Source: Actinomycetes bacterium
GTDB taxonomy: Bacteria > Actinomycetota > Aquicultoria > CAJVYJ01 > JAUVQD01
DNA: 6,398 nucleotides
Direction of reading: 5' to 3'
NCBI GenBank assembly: GCA_030598355.1
Contig: JAUVQD010000085.1
Location: 1 to 6,398, forward strand
A model generated the notes under the pieces. The model was given only the letters and a program-made list of their open reading frames with translations, did not search any database and was not told the origin of the DNA. The position numbers and the translations under genes were made by a program. Each line of letters starts with the position of its first letter. Position 1 is the first letter of the stretch. This document shows positions 5,865-6,398 of this stretch, one piece after another.

Positions 5865-6398
5865 TTAAGATGGTTCCTTGGATGCCCTAGAGCCTGCTTC
5901 ACCTGCTCTGAAGATCGCCATTTTTGTCAGCGGTGGTCCCAAAACCTGAAATACAAATGTAGTGCCCGCAATAACATTGACCGCCAGTAAGGCCAGGTTT
6001 AAACCTTCTGAGCCAAGGCCGCGAAATGTCTGCGCTGCTTCGATTGAGAGCCCAATTGCGACACCGGCCTGAGACAGAAGACCGAACCCTAGATATTTGC
6101 GGACAACTCCTGGCGCCCCTGAAATTGTCGCTCCAAACCAAGCACCAATGCTCTTGCCCGCGGTCCGAAAAATAATATAAGCAAGACCCATTATGCCCAA
6201 CTGTCCGACTAGCCCGATCTGAAGCCTAGCGCCAACAAGGATAAAGAAGAGCAGGTAAAATGGCGGGCTGATCCGAGCGATAGCGGTAAAAGCCACTCGA
6301 CGTCTGCTAAAATTGATCAGGGCGACACCCAGAATCATATTCGTCAGAATAAGTGAAAACCCTAGTTGGATAGCCAATCCGCTAACTAGCAATATCGC
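5865..6398 (-). CDS. Na+/H+ antiporter, CPA2-like, C-terminal part (5' end outside window)
   Basis: The frame is open to the window edge and encodes the last 177 residues of a membrane transporter. It aligns without gaps to the C-terminal half of the neighbouring complete antiporter, starting at the residue equivalent to 225, and differs at about 36 of some 170 positions (roughly 79% identity). The shared stretches include RISPPFYLLFFILVGAR, FRTAGKS (basic residue of the late transport helix), VVRKYLG and NVIAGTTF. Differences cluster in loops and in the hydrophilic tail, the pattern expected of two functional paralogues under purifying selection. The N-terminal half with the TAP and DD motifs is not in the window. 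The TTG at 6392 is an internal codon, not a start, because similarity to the paralogue continues through it. It ends in TAA and is followed by the 49-bp repeat. Confidence 0.9.
   Translation of the reverse strand, partial: AILLVSGLAIQLGFSLILTNMILGVALINFSRRRVAFTAIARISPPFYLLFFILVGARLQIGLVGQLGIMGLAYIIFRTAGKSIGAWFGATISGAPGVVRKYLGFGLLSQAGVAIGLSIEAAQTFRGLGSEGLNLALLAVNVIAGTTFVFQVLGPPLTKMAIFRAGEAGSRASKEPS

Noticed and set aside
5685..5990. Plus-strand open frame across the antiporter junction
   Set aside because: It runs antisense over the 3' end of one antiporter, the repeat and the 5' end of the other, and its translation has no domain-like features.

Overview
The window reads as a bacterial chromosome segment in which every supportable gene lies on the minus strand, so the genes are read from the right edge to the left. 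Purine-rich Shine-Dalgarno sites, GTG and TTG starts and a -35/-10 promoter point to a bacterium rather than an archaeon, although one gene (cyclic 2,3-diphosphoglycerate synthetase) was first known from thermophilic methanogens. Homologues of that enzyme occur in deep-branching and thermophilic Actinobacteria, so such a lineage is a reasonable guess, but nothing here fixes the taxonomy. Base composition looks moderate, and no rRNA, tRNA, CRISPR array or insertion sequence is visible.

Order of transcription: (1) the C-terminal 177 residues of a Na+/H+ antiporter (5865-6398, cut by the window edge); (2) a complete paralogous antiporter (4501-5706), about 79% identical to the first over the shared part; (3) a 738-residue amylo-alpha-1,6-glucosidase-type glycogen debranching protein (2205-4421); (4) after a 188-bp gap holding a good sigma70-type promoter, a calcineurin-like metallophosphoesterase (1192-2016); (5) a cyclic 2,3-diphosphoglycerate synthetase (1199 to beyond position 1) whose reading frame carries an in-frame TAA at 168-170.

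Two regions deserve attention. First, the synthetase gene has a conserved N-terminus that can only be reached from an ATA start codon, preceded by a Shine-Dalgarno-like site and overlapping the phosphoesterase stop by 8 bases. Its conserved C-terminal domain continues in the same frame after the TAA for at least 55 codons. It is either a freshly inactivated gene, a recoded gene, or a base-level sequence error. Second, a 49-bp element (47/49 identical) lies downstream of each antiporter. It contains the ribosome-binding site and first codons of the debranching gene, so the antiporter pair looks like a tandem duplication of a unit of about 1.35 kb. That duplication left a 20-codon relic of the debranching gene's 5' end overlapping the GTG start of the second antiporter.

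Taken together, the genes suggest ion homeostasis (antiporters), storage or compatible-sugar breakdown (debranching enzyme) and an unusual phosphorylated solute (cyclic 2,3-diphosphoglycerate) with a phosphoesterase that could act on it. That functional link is a hypothesis from gene order only.
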